From positions 67,279 to 131,278 of the forward strand of contig URQX01000001.1 in NCBI GenBank assembly GCA_900550175.1: 64,000 bases of DNA, read 5' to 3'. The first letter of the stretch is position 1; every line of letters begins with the position of its first letter. This document shows, piece after piece, positions 45,427 to 54,265 of the stretch. The position numbers and the translations under genes are program-made. The stretch is from an uncultured Veillonella sp. (GTDB lineage: Bacteria > Bacillota > Negativicutes > Veillonellales > Veillonellaceae). The notes beneath the pieces are model-generated. The model was given only the letters and a program-made list of their open reading frames with translations, was not told the DNA's origin and did no database searches.

Positions 45427-46523
45427 ATAATTTCTTTAACTTGCGCCACGCCTTTATCGGTCAGCATATAGTACCCATTTGTTACATACAACAAGCCTTG
45501 TTTCTTAAGGTGTGATGCGGCTTGGTGTGTATAGTCTGGCTTCCAGTTCAAGTGTTCGTGAATGGTGCCGATACCATTTTCGATGGCCGCTACAGGTGTA
45601 TTCATATGGGTGTAGATGTGGCAGAGCATCATTGTTTCTCGATAGTGACGACGCAAGTGGCATTGGCGAAGATAGGCTGCAATATAGCCTGTCTTTGGTG
45701 TGCAAATAACGGCAATTAATAATGCGAGACCGATCGTTGTTGCGATAGCGCCTGCAATGGATACGTCTAGGGTGAAAGCGACTTCCGTACCGATAACGGC
45801 ACAGATAATGCCGATGATGATACTGCTAGTGAGCATGGCTTTCACAGAGTCCGTCCATAAATAAGCGATAACCGCAGGTCCGATCATGAGGCCGATAACG
45901 AGGATAGCACCAACTGCTTGGAATGAAGCCACCACAGTGAGGGATACCATGGTCATCAGCACGTAGTGGATAAGGGCGGGCATGAAGCCGAAGAGCCCTG
46001 CTAATAGTGGATCAAAGGTGGATAGCTGTAATTCCTTGTAGAAGAGCACGACTAATACGAGATTGATAAGTGCCACGCCTAGAGAAATCCATAGTGATAC
46101 AGGACCTAGGTCGGTGCCGTTTACAATCCATCTGTCGAATGGGGCGAACGCGATTTCCCCTAGAAGTGCGGTATCTACGTCAAGGTGTGCGTTGCCGCTA
46201 TAGAGACTGACGAGAATGATGGCAATGGAGAATAGAAGGGGAAAGATAATACCAATGGACGCGTCTTCGTTGACGAGGCCCGTATTATGAATCATCTCTG
46301 TAAGCCACACCGTTCCTACGCCGACTACGGTTGCCCCTACTAAAAGCAAGGGAGAGTTTAAGTCTTCCGTTACAAAGAAAGCGAGCACGATGCCGAGGAA
46401 TACGGTGTGCGTAATGGCGTCGGCCATCATGGACATACGGCGCAGCACGAGGAATACACCAGGGATAGCACACGCGATGGATACTGCGATGGCGATGAGT
46501 AAAATCTCTGTATGTACTGTCAT
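45423..46523 (-). CDS. metal ABC transporter permease with C-terminal winged-helix domain (TroD-like)
   Basis: The 366-residue protein has the ABC-3 permease core (residues about 1-285): FLVLRRMSMMADAITHTVFLGI, ASIGIIFPLLFS, FDPLLAGLFG and VGAILVIGLMIGPAVIAYLW. The last 75 residues are hydrophilic and look like a winged helix of DtxR/TroR type (HRRHYRETMM region, ENGIGTIHEHLNW, HQAASHLKKQGLLYVTNGYYMLTDKG). TroD of Treponema is similarly long. The tail may sense or bind metal or DNA, or gate the ATPase. It overlaps the upstream permease gene by 4 bp and ends the four-gene operon. Confidence 0.85.
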   Translation of the reverse strand: MTVHTEILLIAIAVSIACAIPGVFLVLRRMSMMADAITHTVFLGIVLAFFVTEDLNSPLLLVGATVVGVGTVWLTEMIHNTGLVNEDASIGIIFPLLFSIAIILVSLYSGNAHLDVDTALLGEIAFAPFDRWIVNGTDLGPVSLWISLGVALINLVLVVLFYKELQLSTFDPLLAGLFGFMPALIHYVLMTMVSLTVVASFQAVGAILVIGLMIGPAVIAYLWTDSVKAMLTSSIIIGIICAVIGTEVAFTLDVSIAGAIATTIGLALLIAVICTPKTGYIAAYLRQCHLRRHYRETMMLCHIYTHMNTPVAAIENGIGTIHEHLNWKPDYTHQAASHLKKQGLLYVTNGYYMLTDKGVAQVKEII

Positions 46524-47485
46524 GGGGCACCTCCTATGCGAGGCTGTCCACTCTCTGCTCTATATATCTTTTGTTGCAAATCGGCAGGACTTATCTTTGC
46601 AGTTTCTGATAGTAAAGCTCGTTTTGATTGTTTGTTTTTACGATATTGCCACAAGATGCCTCTATTAGGTGCAAATATGAGGCTCAACAGTACGATAACC
46701 GACAGAATGACGATGATCGCAGGACCTGTAGGCAGTTTTTGTACTGTTGTACTCCAAATGGTACCACCGATAGCAGATACCATGCCGAAACATCCTGCTA
46801 GTATACACATGGTACCTAGCTTGTTCGTCCATTGACGGGCCCCTACGGCCGGTGCAATGAGTAGGGAACTGATTAAGATCGCACCTACTGATTGAATGCC
46901 GATGATGATGGTCATGATCAATAGTGAACGATATAAAATGAGTGTAAAGGTGACGGGAATTTGCAATGTTTTAGCGTATTCTACGTCAAAGGAAATGAGC
47001 TTTAGCTCTTTCCAAAATAAGGCTGTTAAAACGATAATGATGAGCGCTGCCGCCGATGTAATGTACACATCGCGGGCTAATATGGTGGCGGCCTGTCCAA
47101 ATATAAATTTTGAAAGCCCCGCCTGACCTGCATTGTTTAGACTTTGAAGGTAGGTAAGTAGAACCATACCAAGACCAAAGAAAGCAGATAGTATAGTAGC
47201 CAAAGCCCCATCAAATTTGATTTTACTATTTTCTACGGTGATGGTAATGAGCCATGCTGCAGTGATAGAGGATAGGGCGGCACCTATAATGAGTACCTCA
47301 ATGTCTTTTATACCGGTCAGCAAGAATGCGATGACTACACCAGGCAGTGCCGCGTGAGAGAGGCCGTCACCGATGAGGCTTTCCTTGCGCAGTACAGCGA
47401 AGGTGCCTGCAATACCACTGGCAAGGCCCAAGAGAGCTGTACCGAGCAATACCATCTGTGTCGTATAGGATTGGAGTATGGTCAT
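46520..47485 (-). CDS. metal ABC transporter permease (TroC-like)
   Basis: The 321-residue ABC-3 permease shows GTFAVLRKESLIGDGLSHAALPGVV near the N-terminus, FDVEYAKTL in the middle and VGAILISSLLIAPAVGARQW. A charged C-terminal tail of about 40 residues is short compared with the partner permease. Its start overlaps the ATPase stop (ATGA) and its stop overlaps the next permease. Together the two permeases form the heterodimeric channel for Mn or Zn. Confidence 0.9.
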   Translation of the reverse strand: MTILQSYTTQMVLLGTALLGLASGIAGTFAVLRKESLIGDGLSHAALPGVVIAFLLTGIKDIEVLIIGAALSSITAAWLITITVENSKIKFDGALATILSAFFGLGMVLLTYLQSLNNAGQAGLSKFIFGQAATILARDVYITSAAALIIIVLTALFWKELKLISFDVEYAKTLQIPVTFTLILYRSLLIMTIIIGIQSVGAILISSLLIAPAVGARQWTNKLGTMCILAGCFGMVSAIGGTIWSTTVQKLPTGPAIIVILSVIVLLSLIFAPNRGILWQYRKNKQSKRALLSETAKISPADLQQKIYRAESGQPRIGGAP

Positions 47486-48213
47486 ACAATCCTCCCCTTG
47501 CCGTAGGTACGCTCGATGGCTTCGTCTGTAAAGGTATCTGCCACAGGTCCATAGGCAATAGTTTGCTTGTTGACCATCGTTACCCAGTCGAAATATTGAG
47601 GTACCGTATTTAAATCGTGGTGTACGACGATTACCGTTTTGCCGCGCGCTTTCATTTCTTGTAAAAGAGAGATGATGGCGTGCTCCGTCGTTTTATCGAC
47701 GCCCTTGAAAGGCTCGTCCATGAGGTAAATATCTGCCTCTTGTACGAGGGCTCTCGCGAGGAATACACGCTGTTGTTGGCCCCCTGAAAGTTGACGAATT
47801 TGCCTGTTTACATAGTCGCTCATGCCCATTTTTTCAATCATGGAGAGGGCTAGTTCCTTATCCTTTTTACTTGGTCGTTTGAACCATCCTAGATGACCAT
47901 AGCGGCCCATAAGTACAACGTCTAATACGGTAGTAGGAAAGTCCCAGTCTACGCTACCGCTTTGAGGGACATAGGCGATTTTCTTGTAATCCTTTTTGTC
48001 CATTGCAAGGTGGTGGTCGATATAAAACTTAACACTACCTGAGATAACTGTTAATAGGCCTAACATGGCCTTTAATAATGTAGATTTACCGGCTCCATTA
48101 GGGCCGACGATAGCCGCTAAGGAACCGATGGGCACCTTCATATCTACGTCCCATAATACGGGCTTTGTCGTATAGGCTACGGTCATATCTTCAACTTCAA
48201 CGGCCCATTCCAT
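47482..48213 (-). CDS. metal ABC transporter ATP-binding protein (TroB-like)
   Basis: The 243-residue ATPase has Walker A GPNGAGKST, signature LSGGQQQRVFLARAL, Walker B IYLMDEPFKGVD and switch histidine VVHHDLNT. The PQSGSVDWDFP Q-loop region is typical of Mn/Zn/Fe (ABC-3) importers. It is encoded after the binding protein, with a GGACG/CGTCC hairpin in the 106-bp gap, and overlaps the first permease gene. Confidence 0.92.
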   Translation of the reverse strand: MEWAVEVEDMTVAYTTKPVLWDVDMKVPIGSLAAIVGPNGAGKSTLLKAMLGLLTVISGSVKFYIDHHLAMDKKDYKKIAYVPQSGSVDWDFPTTVLDVVLMGRYGHLGWFKRPSKKDKELALSMIEKMGMSDYVNRQIRQLSGGQQQRVFLARALVQEADIYLMDEPFKGVDKTTEHAIISLLQEMKARGKTVIVVHHDLNTVPQYFDWVTMVNKQTIAYGPVADTFTDEAIERTYGKGRIV

Positions 48214-48264
48214 AGAGACCTCCTTTTATCAATAGTGCTACTATCGCTGTATTGTTAGTAGTAC

Positions 48265-48305
48265 TTGTACTTACATAGGACGTACACTGTATGTCGTCCT
48301 TGTTT
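48265..48305 (-). other. hairpin between the binding-protein and ATPase genes
   Basis: AGGACG (48278-48283) pairs with CGTCCT (48295-48300) without a U-tract. Such a stem may protect the upstream message and give more binding protein than ATPase. This is inference. Confidence 0.45.
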
Positions 48306-48319
48306 TGAAACGTTATTTG

Positions 48320-49261
48320 TTATTTAAGTGCTTTAACGATGGTATCGATATTAGCTTTCACCATGCCAATATATGTGCCACCTTCAGTGCCTTCAGAACC
48401 GAGGGAGTCGGAATATAATTCGCCACCGATGGCAACGTTCCAGCCTTTAGCCTTAGCTGCTTCTTGAACGGCTTCAATTGTTTTGTGCGGTACAGAAGAT
48501 TCTACGAAGATCGCTTTAATCTTGTGATCTACGATGAATTGCACAAGTTCATTTACATCTTGTGTGCCTGCTTCTGTAGCAGTACTAACGCCTTGTAAAC
48601 CTTTTACTTCAAAGCCATAAGCACGAGCAAAGTATTGGAATGCATCGTGTGCCGTTACGAGGACTCGAGATTCTTTTGGAATAGATTCTGCTTGAGCTTT
48701 GATGTATGCATCTGTTTCATCTAATTTAGTGAGGTACGAATCATAGCGTTTTTTAAAATCCTCTTTGTGAGCTGGATCTGCTTTAGCAAGACCTTCGTAA
48801 ACTGCTTTTGCCGCAAGTTTCCAATTTGCTACATCGAACCAAATATGAGGGTCTTTAGTTTTCACGCCATCTTCCTCGTCAAAGTCGAGTAGAGTAGCTG
48901 GATCAATAGCGTCGGATACGCGGATGGTAGCTTTATTTTGTTTTGTTAAATTGTCGAAAATGGAACCCATTTTACCTTCTAAGTGAATGCCGTTGTACAC
49001 CACAACATCTGCTTTAGACATAGCTGTTACATCGCCAGCGCTCGCTTGGTAGAGGTGCGGGTCTACGCCAGGACCCATGAGCCCTTGTACAGACACATGA
49101 TCACCGCCGATTTCTTTTACTAAATCCGTTAACATTGTCGTTGTGGCAACTACGTTTAATTTCTTCTGACTATCTTGAGCTGCATCCTTACCACAACCTG
49201 CAAGAGCTAATAACATAAGTGCTAATGATACGACGACTAATACGATTCGATTGAATTTCAT
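48320..49261 (-). CDS. troA: Mn/Zn-binding lipoprotein of a TroA/PsaA-type ABC importer
   Basis: The 313-residue cluster A-I binding protein has a lipobox (LALAGC, Cys23). Four candidate metal ligands are visible: His69 (GVDPHLYQ), His139 (KDPHIWFD), His205 (VTAHDAFQYF) and Asp285 (LYSDSLG). The three-His-one-Asp set is that of TroA rather than of PsaA, which has Glu at the third site. There is no His-rich loop of the ZnuA type. Zinc and/or manganese is the likely cargo. It leads the operon, with AGGAGG upstream, behind a leader small ORF with its own terminator. Confidence 0.9.
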   Translation of the reverse strand: MKFNRIVLVVVSLALMLLALAGCGKDAAQDSQKKLNVVATTTMLTDLVKEIGGDHVSVQGLMGPGVDPHLYQASAGDVTAMSKADVVVYNGIHLEGKMGSIFDNLTKQNKATIRVSDAIDPATLLDFDEEDGVKTKDPHIWFDVANWKLAAKAVYEGLAKADPAHKEDFKKRYDSYLTKLDETDAYIKAQAESIPKESRVLVTAHDAFQYFARAYGFEVKGLQGVSTATEAGTQDVNELVQFIVDHKIKAIFVESSVPHKTIEAVQEAAKAKGWNVAIGGELYSDSLGSEGTEGGTYIGMVKANIDTIVKALK

Positions 49262-49351
49262 AATAAACCTCCTTTTTATAGTTAGTGAATTTAAGAACTT
49301 TAGCTATCTTGTTAATAAAAAAATGATGTAATTTACACTGATTTTAAACGG

Positions 49352-49382
49352 AAAAATAGCCGCTACTAACGTAGCGGCTATT
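49352..49382 (-). terminator. terminator between the small ORF and the metal importer
   Basis: AATAGCCGCTAC (49355-49366) pairs with GTAGCGGCTATT (49371-49382). The A-run at 49352-49356 gives the T-tract on the minus strand. Confidence 0.88.
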
Positions 49383-49418
49383 GGCAGTTATACGTTCTTC
49401 TGCTAAGGTCACGATCCA

Positions 49419-49514
49419 TTAGTGGATGAGAGCTTGTAGATGGTTTGGCCCAACGAGGGCAATGATACCAAGTACCATCATGACCTTCATTTGAATACGC
49501 TTTCTACGTCTCAT
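49419..49514 (-). CDS. 31-residue cationic membrane peptide, leader of the metal-importer operon
   Basis: On the minus strand an ATG at 49514 with an ideal AAAGGAGG 6 nt upstream opens a 31-codon frame. The product begins MRRRKRIQMKVMMVLG, continues IIALVGPNHL and ends QALIH. It has five basic residues at the N-terminus, then one hydrophobic helix. A consensus promoter (TTGATA-17-TATATT, 49614-49586) lies upstream and a terminator downstream, so it is a self-contained short transcription unit directly ahead of the TroABCD-like operon. It may be a leader peptide whose translation affects readthrough at the terminator, or a small membrane protein acting with the importer. It is not a family I know. 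Confidence 0.68.
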   Translation of the reverse strand: MRRRKRIQMKVMMVLGIIALVGPNHLQALIH

Positions 49515-49585
49515 GATGAACCTCCTTTGTGTAATTTTTTGTCATATCTACCTGATATGTAAGTCCGAACAGTTATCTTGAAATC

Positions 49586-49614
49586 AATATACCATGAATG
49601 AGAAAATTTATCAA
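49586..49614 (-). promoter_or_regulatory. sigma-70-type promoter for the small ORF
   Basis: On the minus strand TTGATA (49614-49609), 17-bp spacer, TATATT (49591-49586). Confidence 0.75.
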
Positions 49615-49693
49615 TAAGAAAATATTCTTTAAATATTCATCTTTATTTAGTATGATATTATTCATAGACTTACAATAAATAAGGAGGCATATT

Positions 49694-50071
49694 ATGAATA
49701 AATTATTCCGATTCACTGCGGCGGCTTTACTTGTTGCATCCTTTGGCGTATTAGGTAACTATACAGCTGATGCGGCTAAGTTCTTAGAATCTCCGCGCGA
49801 AGTGGAAATTGTAAAACCTGAGTTGCCTGAGGTTCCTCAAACAGCTACAGTAGCGCCTAATATGCGTGTACGATTCTTGATTGATAAAAAAGGGAATGTA
49901 AAAAACGTATTCGTAGAACGTTCCTCTGGGTATGCACCAGTTGATGAAGCTGTGAAAAAAGCCATTCTACAATGGAAATTTACACCTGCTATCGGCGTAG
50001 ACCAAAAGGCTCATGAATCTATTATTGGGATGACAATTACTCTACCTAAACAAGCTGTAACAGCTAAATAA
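49694..50071 (+). CDS. secreted TonB C-terminal-like protein
   Basis: The 125-residue protein has a Sec signal peptide (MNKLFRFTAAALLV, cleavage near residue 28 after ADA) and a TonB C-terminal-like domain: MRVRFLIDKKGNVKNVFVERSSG and AVKKAILQWKFTPA, as in TonB (VxxxVxxdGxVxxVxvxxSSG..lDxAaxxAvrxWrFxPa). There is no membrane anchor and no proline-rich spanner, so it is not a classic energy-coupling TonB. It probably acts in the periplasm. AAGGAGG precedes the ATG; a second copy follows 8 bp downstream. Confidence 0.8.
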   Translation: MNKLFRFTAAALLVASFGVLGNYTADAAKFLESPREVEIVKPELPEVPQTATVAPNMRVRFLIDKKGNVKNVFVERSSGYAPVDEAVKKAILQWKFTPAIGVDQKAHESIIGMTITLPKQAVTAK

Positions 50072-50081
50072 GGAGAATGTG

Positions 50082-50429
50082 ATGAATAAAGTGTTGCGTT
50101 GTACTGTATTAAGCGCATTGTTTGCAACTAGTATGGTAGCCTCTGTGTTGGCGGCTCCATTTCAATTGCCTGTAGCAATATCTACACCATCTATAGATCA
50201 AATTAATATTGCTGGTTATGGCGATTCCATTCATAGTGCAGATGTGCGTTTTACAATTAATGAAGATGGCTCTGTAGGGGATATAGAGGTCGTAAAATCT
50301 AGTGGAGTTAGTGCTCTTGATGAGGCTCTTGTTGATAAAATCTCCACATGGCGATTTAATCCGGCTACAGATTCTAATGGTAACCCTGTGGCATCTTCTA
50401 AAACTGAATATATAGATTTTAGAAATTAA
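50082..50429 (+). CDS. secreted TonB C-terminal-like protein, second copy
   Basis: The 115-residue product has a signal peptide ending near ASVLAA and a TonB-C-like domain: ADVRFTINEDGSVGDIEVVKSSG and ALVDKISTWRFNPAT. It is cotranscribed with the preceding homologue. The ATG at 50082 gives better SD spacing (AGGAG, 6 nt) than the GTG at 50079. Role unknown; binding to outer-membrane or cell-wall partners is plausible. Confidence 0.78.
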   Translation: MNKVLRCTVLSALFATSMVASVLAAPFQLPVAISTPSIDQINIAGYGDSIHSADVRFTINEDGSVGDIEVVKSSGVSALDEALVDKISTWRFNPATDSNGNPVASSKTEYIDFRN

Positions 50430-50430
50430 T

Positions 50431-50462
50431 AGAAGGCACTCATACATTGTATGGGTGCCTTT
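50431..50462 (+). terminator. terminator of the TonB-C-like pair
   Basis: AAGGCACTCATACA pairs with TGTATGGGTGCCTTTTT. Confidence 0.88.
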
Positions 50463-50596
50463 TTCTCAAATATATTTAAATGTGTATCTATAGCAACTGA
50501 AAATTACTTTCAAAATAGATATAATAAAAGTATATTTAATATAGTAGTAATATATTGTAAATACTAATAGTCTTTAACCCGTGGAGGTATAAGCAT

Positions 50597-52222
50597 ATGT
50601 ATCCATTAAAGCAAAAGCTAGACATTAATAACGAACGGTACAGAATTATTGTATCTATTAAAGAGGATTATTTAGACGGCAAATTATCCTTAGAAGAGGG
50701 TAACCGTATTCTAAAAGAGAAGTTAGGTACTTGCACGCCTGATGAGTTTGCCTATGCAGAGCAAAGTTTGAAAGGTGTATATAAGGATGAAGAAATCCTA
50801 GATAAGATGGATGATCTATTGAACTTATTTGACGGTGTGTTGGTGCGTGCCGAAAATGAGTACCCTGAAAATCATCCATTGTGGGTGTACTTAGAAGAAA
50901 TTAATGCTGTTGAAAAGGTAGCTCTTGAAGCGGATGAATTGTTAAAGCAAGATAGGTTTATTAAAAATCCTTGGCTAGGGGTATTCGATTCCTTAGCACA
51001 ATGGCGTATTCATCTATCTCGTAAACAAAATCAATTATATCCAATGCTTGAAGATCATGGATTTGATCGTCCTACCCGTATTATGTGGACCTTTGACGAT
51101 GGTGTGCGTGATGCTATCTCTGCGTCTTATGCATTACTCCGTGAAGATAAATATGAAGAGTTTCTAACATCTGTACCAGATACATTGGCAAAACTTCGTG
51201 ATTTAAACTCTAAAGAGTTAGAGGTTTTATTACCAACATCCTTTAAATTACTAAGCGATGAAGAATTTGTGCGCATGAGCAAAAATGATCATGAAATTGG
51301 TTATGCTATCATCAATACACCAGGTTTGTATGTAGTGCCAGGCATCAATGATTCTGCAGCACAACTAAATGACAATAACTCCGGTCAAAATGGTGCAGTA
51401 TCTAACGAATTCTTAAACGATTTAGCAGGCCTATTGTCTAAATATGTTGGTCCTGTAGGTGGAGCACAAGTTGGTAAGGATGCTGTCCTCGATGTAGCTA
51501 CTGGCAAATTAACATTAGAACAAATCAATCTACTGTTCCGTCATCTACCTGTTGATTTATCCTATGTAGATGAGAACGAACTCGTTAAGTTCTATAGCGA
51601 TACGCCACATCGTATTTTCCCTCGCAGTGCTAATGTTATTGGCCGTGAGGTGAAGAATTGTCATCCCGCAAAATCTGTTCACGTAGTAGAAGAAATCGTT
51701 GAGAAGTTCCGTTCTGGTGAGCAAAGCCAAGCTGAATTTTGGATTAATAAACCAGGATTGTTTATCTATGTAATCTATACAGCAGTACGTGATGAACATG
51801 GTAAATTCCGCGGTGTCTTAGAAATGATGCAAGATTGCACTCATATACGTGAGCTTGAAGGATCTCGTACATTGTTGACATGGGATAAGACGGATTTTGT
51901 AGGAAATACAGATAATAATGGTAATGATAAATCCTTAGCTCAAGAGGCGGCAGAAGAGGTCGATGAAGAACCACTTACTACCGATGCAGATGGAAGATTC
52001 CATATCGATGCGAAGACTACTCTATCTAACTTGATTAAGCAAAGTCCTGAAGTGGTAGATTATTTGATTTCTTTGAATCCTAAATTTGAGAAGTTGAAAA
52101 CACCGATGGTAAAGGTTATGGCTAAGGTGGCTACCATCAAGATGATTGCAGAGCGCGGTGATTTTGATGTAGATGATTTGATTGGTAAAATAGATGGCTT
52201 TATTAATAAAGCTAAAAAATAA
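50597..52222 (+). CDS. DUF438 / PAS / DUF1858 multidomain protein
   Basis: The 541-residue cytoplasmic protein begins with a DUF438 domain (residues about 10-80; GKLSLEEGNRILKEKLG), then a helical hemerythrin-like region with NHPLWVYLEE and RIHLSRKQNQLYPMLEDHG (about 95-170). A PAS-type block follows (about 330-430; TPHRIFPRSANVIGREVKNCHPAKS, then YTAVRDEHGKFRGVLEMM). The C-terminus is a DUF1858 domain (about 478-541; IDAKTTLSNLIKQSPEVVDYL). Such proteins are linked to redox or nitric-oxide/oxygen sensing in anaerobes. A long disordered acidic linker separates PAS from DUF1858. It is monocistronic. Confidence 0.82.
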   Translation: MYPLKQKLDINNERYRIIVSIKEDYLDGKLSLEEGNRILKEKLGTCTPDEFAYAEQSLKGVYKDEEILDKMDDLLNLFDGVLVRAENEYPENHPLWVYLEEINAVEKVALEADELLKQDRFIKNPWLGVFDSLAQWRIHLSRKQNQLYPMLEDHGFDRPTRIMWTFDDGVRDAISASYALLREDKYEEFLTSVPDTLAKLRDLNSKELEVLLPTSFKLLSDEEFVRMSKNDHEIGYAIINTPGLYVVPGINDSAAQLNDNNSGQNGAVSNEFLNDLAGLLSKYVGPVGGAQVGKDAVLDVATGKLTLEQINLLFRHLPVDLSYVDENELVKFYSDTPHRIFPRSANVIGREVKNCHPAKSVHVVEEIVEKFRSGEQSQAEFWINKPGLFIYVIYTAVRDEHGKFRGVLEMMQDCTHIRELEGSRTLLTWDKTDFVGNTDNNGNDKSLAQEAAEEVDEEPLTTDADGRFHIDAKTTLSNLIKQSPEVVDYLISLNPKFEKLKTPMVKVMAKVATIKMIAERGDFDVDDLIGKIDGFINKAKK

Positions 52223-52410
52223 ATATGTTGCACTAATTCAAAATAAACATACAATAATTTCCTATAATTCATCTATTTTGTGTATACAAATTTGTCTGAA
52301 AAGGGTACAATAAAACATAATGAAAGTATTTGCCGAGGCAGTATTTTCTTATCTTAATTTACTTTTACAAGAGAAATTACGTATATATTAAAGGTGAGGA
52401 TCTGGATACT

Positions 52411-54039
52411 ATGTCGACAAGACGCGTTTGGAAGCAAAGTGAAATTAAAACAAACCCATTATTTTCTAAGATGCGCAGTACTATTGAAACTGCATTTTAT
52501 GGAAACAATGTAACGCCTATTACATCTGTGGCACAAGCGTACCAATTCGCCACTGAAGAACCTGGCGTTATCGTCCTCGATATGCCTGTACATAAACCAT
52601 GCGAACAAGGTTTGCCTGCAGATGCGAAGGTACTTGTTACAAACGACGGTAAAACTACAGGCCGCTATGCAAAAGCTCGTCGCATCATTGGCGATGAAGG
52701 CATTGATGAAGTAGAACTCGCTAATATTGCGCGTGATGCTGTTTATGATAGCCGTGGTAAAGAATGGATTTCTGCTGAAACTATTGTAGGCCTTGATAAA
52801 AAGTTCACAGCTCGTGCGCATTTGATGATTCCAAAAGATCACGCATCTATCTTGTATTCTTGGATTATGAACTTCAAGTTCTTTGATGCAGCTGTAAAAG
52901 AGTTCTACAATGACAGTGTAGAAATTCCAGAAGGCGATATCTATATCTATTCTGATCCTGATTATGTGGTACCAGGTCATCCAGGTGGGCTTGCTATTTT
53001 TGACCCAGCTCATAACTGCGCTATGATTCTTGGTATGCGCTACTTTGGTGAGCATAAAAAAGGTACCCTTACATTGGCGTGGTCCTTGGCGAATCGTTTC
53101 GACTATGTAGCATGCCACGGCGGTATGAAACGTTACAATCTTGAGAATGGTAAAAGCTACACTATCGGTGTATTCGGCTTGTCCGGTTCTGGTAAATCCA
53201 CATTAACTCATGAAAAACATGATGGTCGTTATGATATTTCTATCTTGCATGACGATGCATATATCATCAATACTAATGACTTGAGTTCTATTGCTCTTGA
53301 ACCTACATATTTCGACAAAATGCAAGATTACCCTGTGGAACATCCGGCTAATGAATTCTTGTTAACACTACAAAACGTAGGCGTAACTATGGATGAGGAT
53401 GGCCGTAAGGTTGTGTTGGCTGAAGATGTGCGTAATAACAATGGTCGCGCTATTAAATCTCAATTCTGGACAGATAATCGTGTAAACTACGTAGATCAAC
53501 CAGTTAATGCTATTGTATGGCTTATGAAGGATAAAACATTACCACCAATCCTTAAAATTGATGACCCTGTTTTGGCATCTACAATGGGTGCAACACTAGC
53601 TACACGTCGCTCTACTGCTGAAAAACTCGATGCTCACGTTGATCCAAATGCACTTGTTATCGAACCATATGCAAATCCATTCCGTACATATCCATTGGTT
53701 CGTGACTATGAAAGCTACAAAAAATTATTCTCTGAATGTGGTGTACAATGCTACATTATGAACACAGGCTTCTTCTTGGAAGACAAAATTCCTAAAGAGG
53801 TAACTCTTGATTTATTGGAACGTTTGGTAGAAGGTACATTGGACTTCAAACCATTCTATAAATATGAAAACCTCTCTTATGTTGAGGTTCCTGGTTTTGA
53901 ACCACCATTCCAAGTGCGTGAATACCATCACCAATTACACAAAGCTTTCGAGTTCCGCTATGACTATGTAGAAAAACTCATTGGTCATAAAAACGAATTG
54001 CCACAAGAAGTATTGGATGTATTAAAAACGCTAATGTAA
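52411..54039 (+). CDS. pckA: phosphoenolpyruvate carboxykinase (ATP)-like
   Basis: The 542-residue product has PEPCK landmarks: RAHLMIPKDHAS, GMRYFGEHKKGTLTL and the P-loop GLSGSGKSTLT near residue 255. However, the usual metal/nucleotide motif FEGGCYAK is not seen; instead the P-loop is followed by ILHDDAYIINTND, and a DPVLASTMGATLATRRS block stands where GYTAK is normal. It is therefore a divergent branch. It would interconvert oxaloacetate and PEP, supporting gluconeogenesis from lactate. The ATG at 52411 is chosen because the typical sequence begins there; the SD AGGTGAGG is rather far (11 nt). Confidence 0.8.
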   Translation: MSTRRVWKQSEIKTNPLFSKMRSTIETAFYGNNVTPITSVAQAYQFATEEPGVIVLDMPVHKPCEQGLPADAKVLVTNDGKTTGRYAKARRIIGDEGIDEVELANIARDAVYDSRGKEWISAETIVGLDKKFTARAHLMIPKDHASILYSWIMNFKFFDAAVKEFYNDSVEIPEGDIYIYSDPDYVVPGHPGGLAIFDPAHNCAMILGMRYFGEHKKGTLTLAWSLANRFDYVACHGGMKRYNLENGKSYTIGVFGLSGSGKSTLTHEKHDGRYDISILHDDAYIINTNDLSSIALEPTYFDKMQDYPVEHPANEFLLTLQNVGVTMDEDGRKVVLAEDVRNNNGRAIKSQFWTDNRVNYVDQPVNAIVWLMKDKTLPPILKIDDPVLASTMGATLATRRSTAEKLDAHVDPNALVIEPYANPFRTYPLVRDYESYKKLFSECGVQCYIMNTGFFLEDKIPKEVTLDLLERLVEGTLDFKPFYKYENLSYVEVPGFEPPFQVREYHHQLHKAFEFRYDYVEKLIGHKNELPQEVLDVLKTLM

Positions 54040-54132
54040 TCTATTGTCGTTAATTATTCTGCAGTGAGTTCAATTAGTTTCATAGCTAGAGATTAATACT
54101 ATAATACGATAAGGTGAATTAAATACTTACAC

Positions 54133-54162
54133 AAAAGGCCTTCCCTAGGGAGGGCTTTTTTG
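54133..54162 (+). terminator. pckA terminator
   Basis: AAAAGGCCTTCCC-TA-GGGAGGGCTTTTTT. Confidence 0.88.
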
Positions 54163-54265
54163 TGTACAATTTGCATACTTCTAGAGTAGATGTATTTAAT
54201 ATATCTTGTAATTTAGTAATATATAGTTATAATAAAATAATAATGTTTTGTTATAAGGTGTTTAT

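Noticed and set aside
52459..53118. 219-codon open frame on the minus strand inside pckA
   Set aside because: Antisense shadow of a conserved enzyme with an odd composition.
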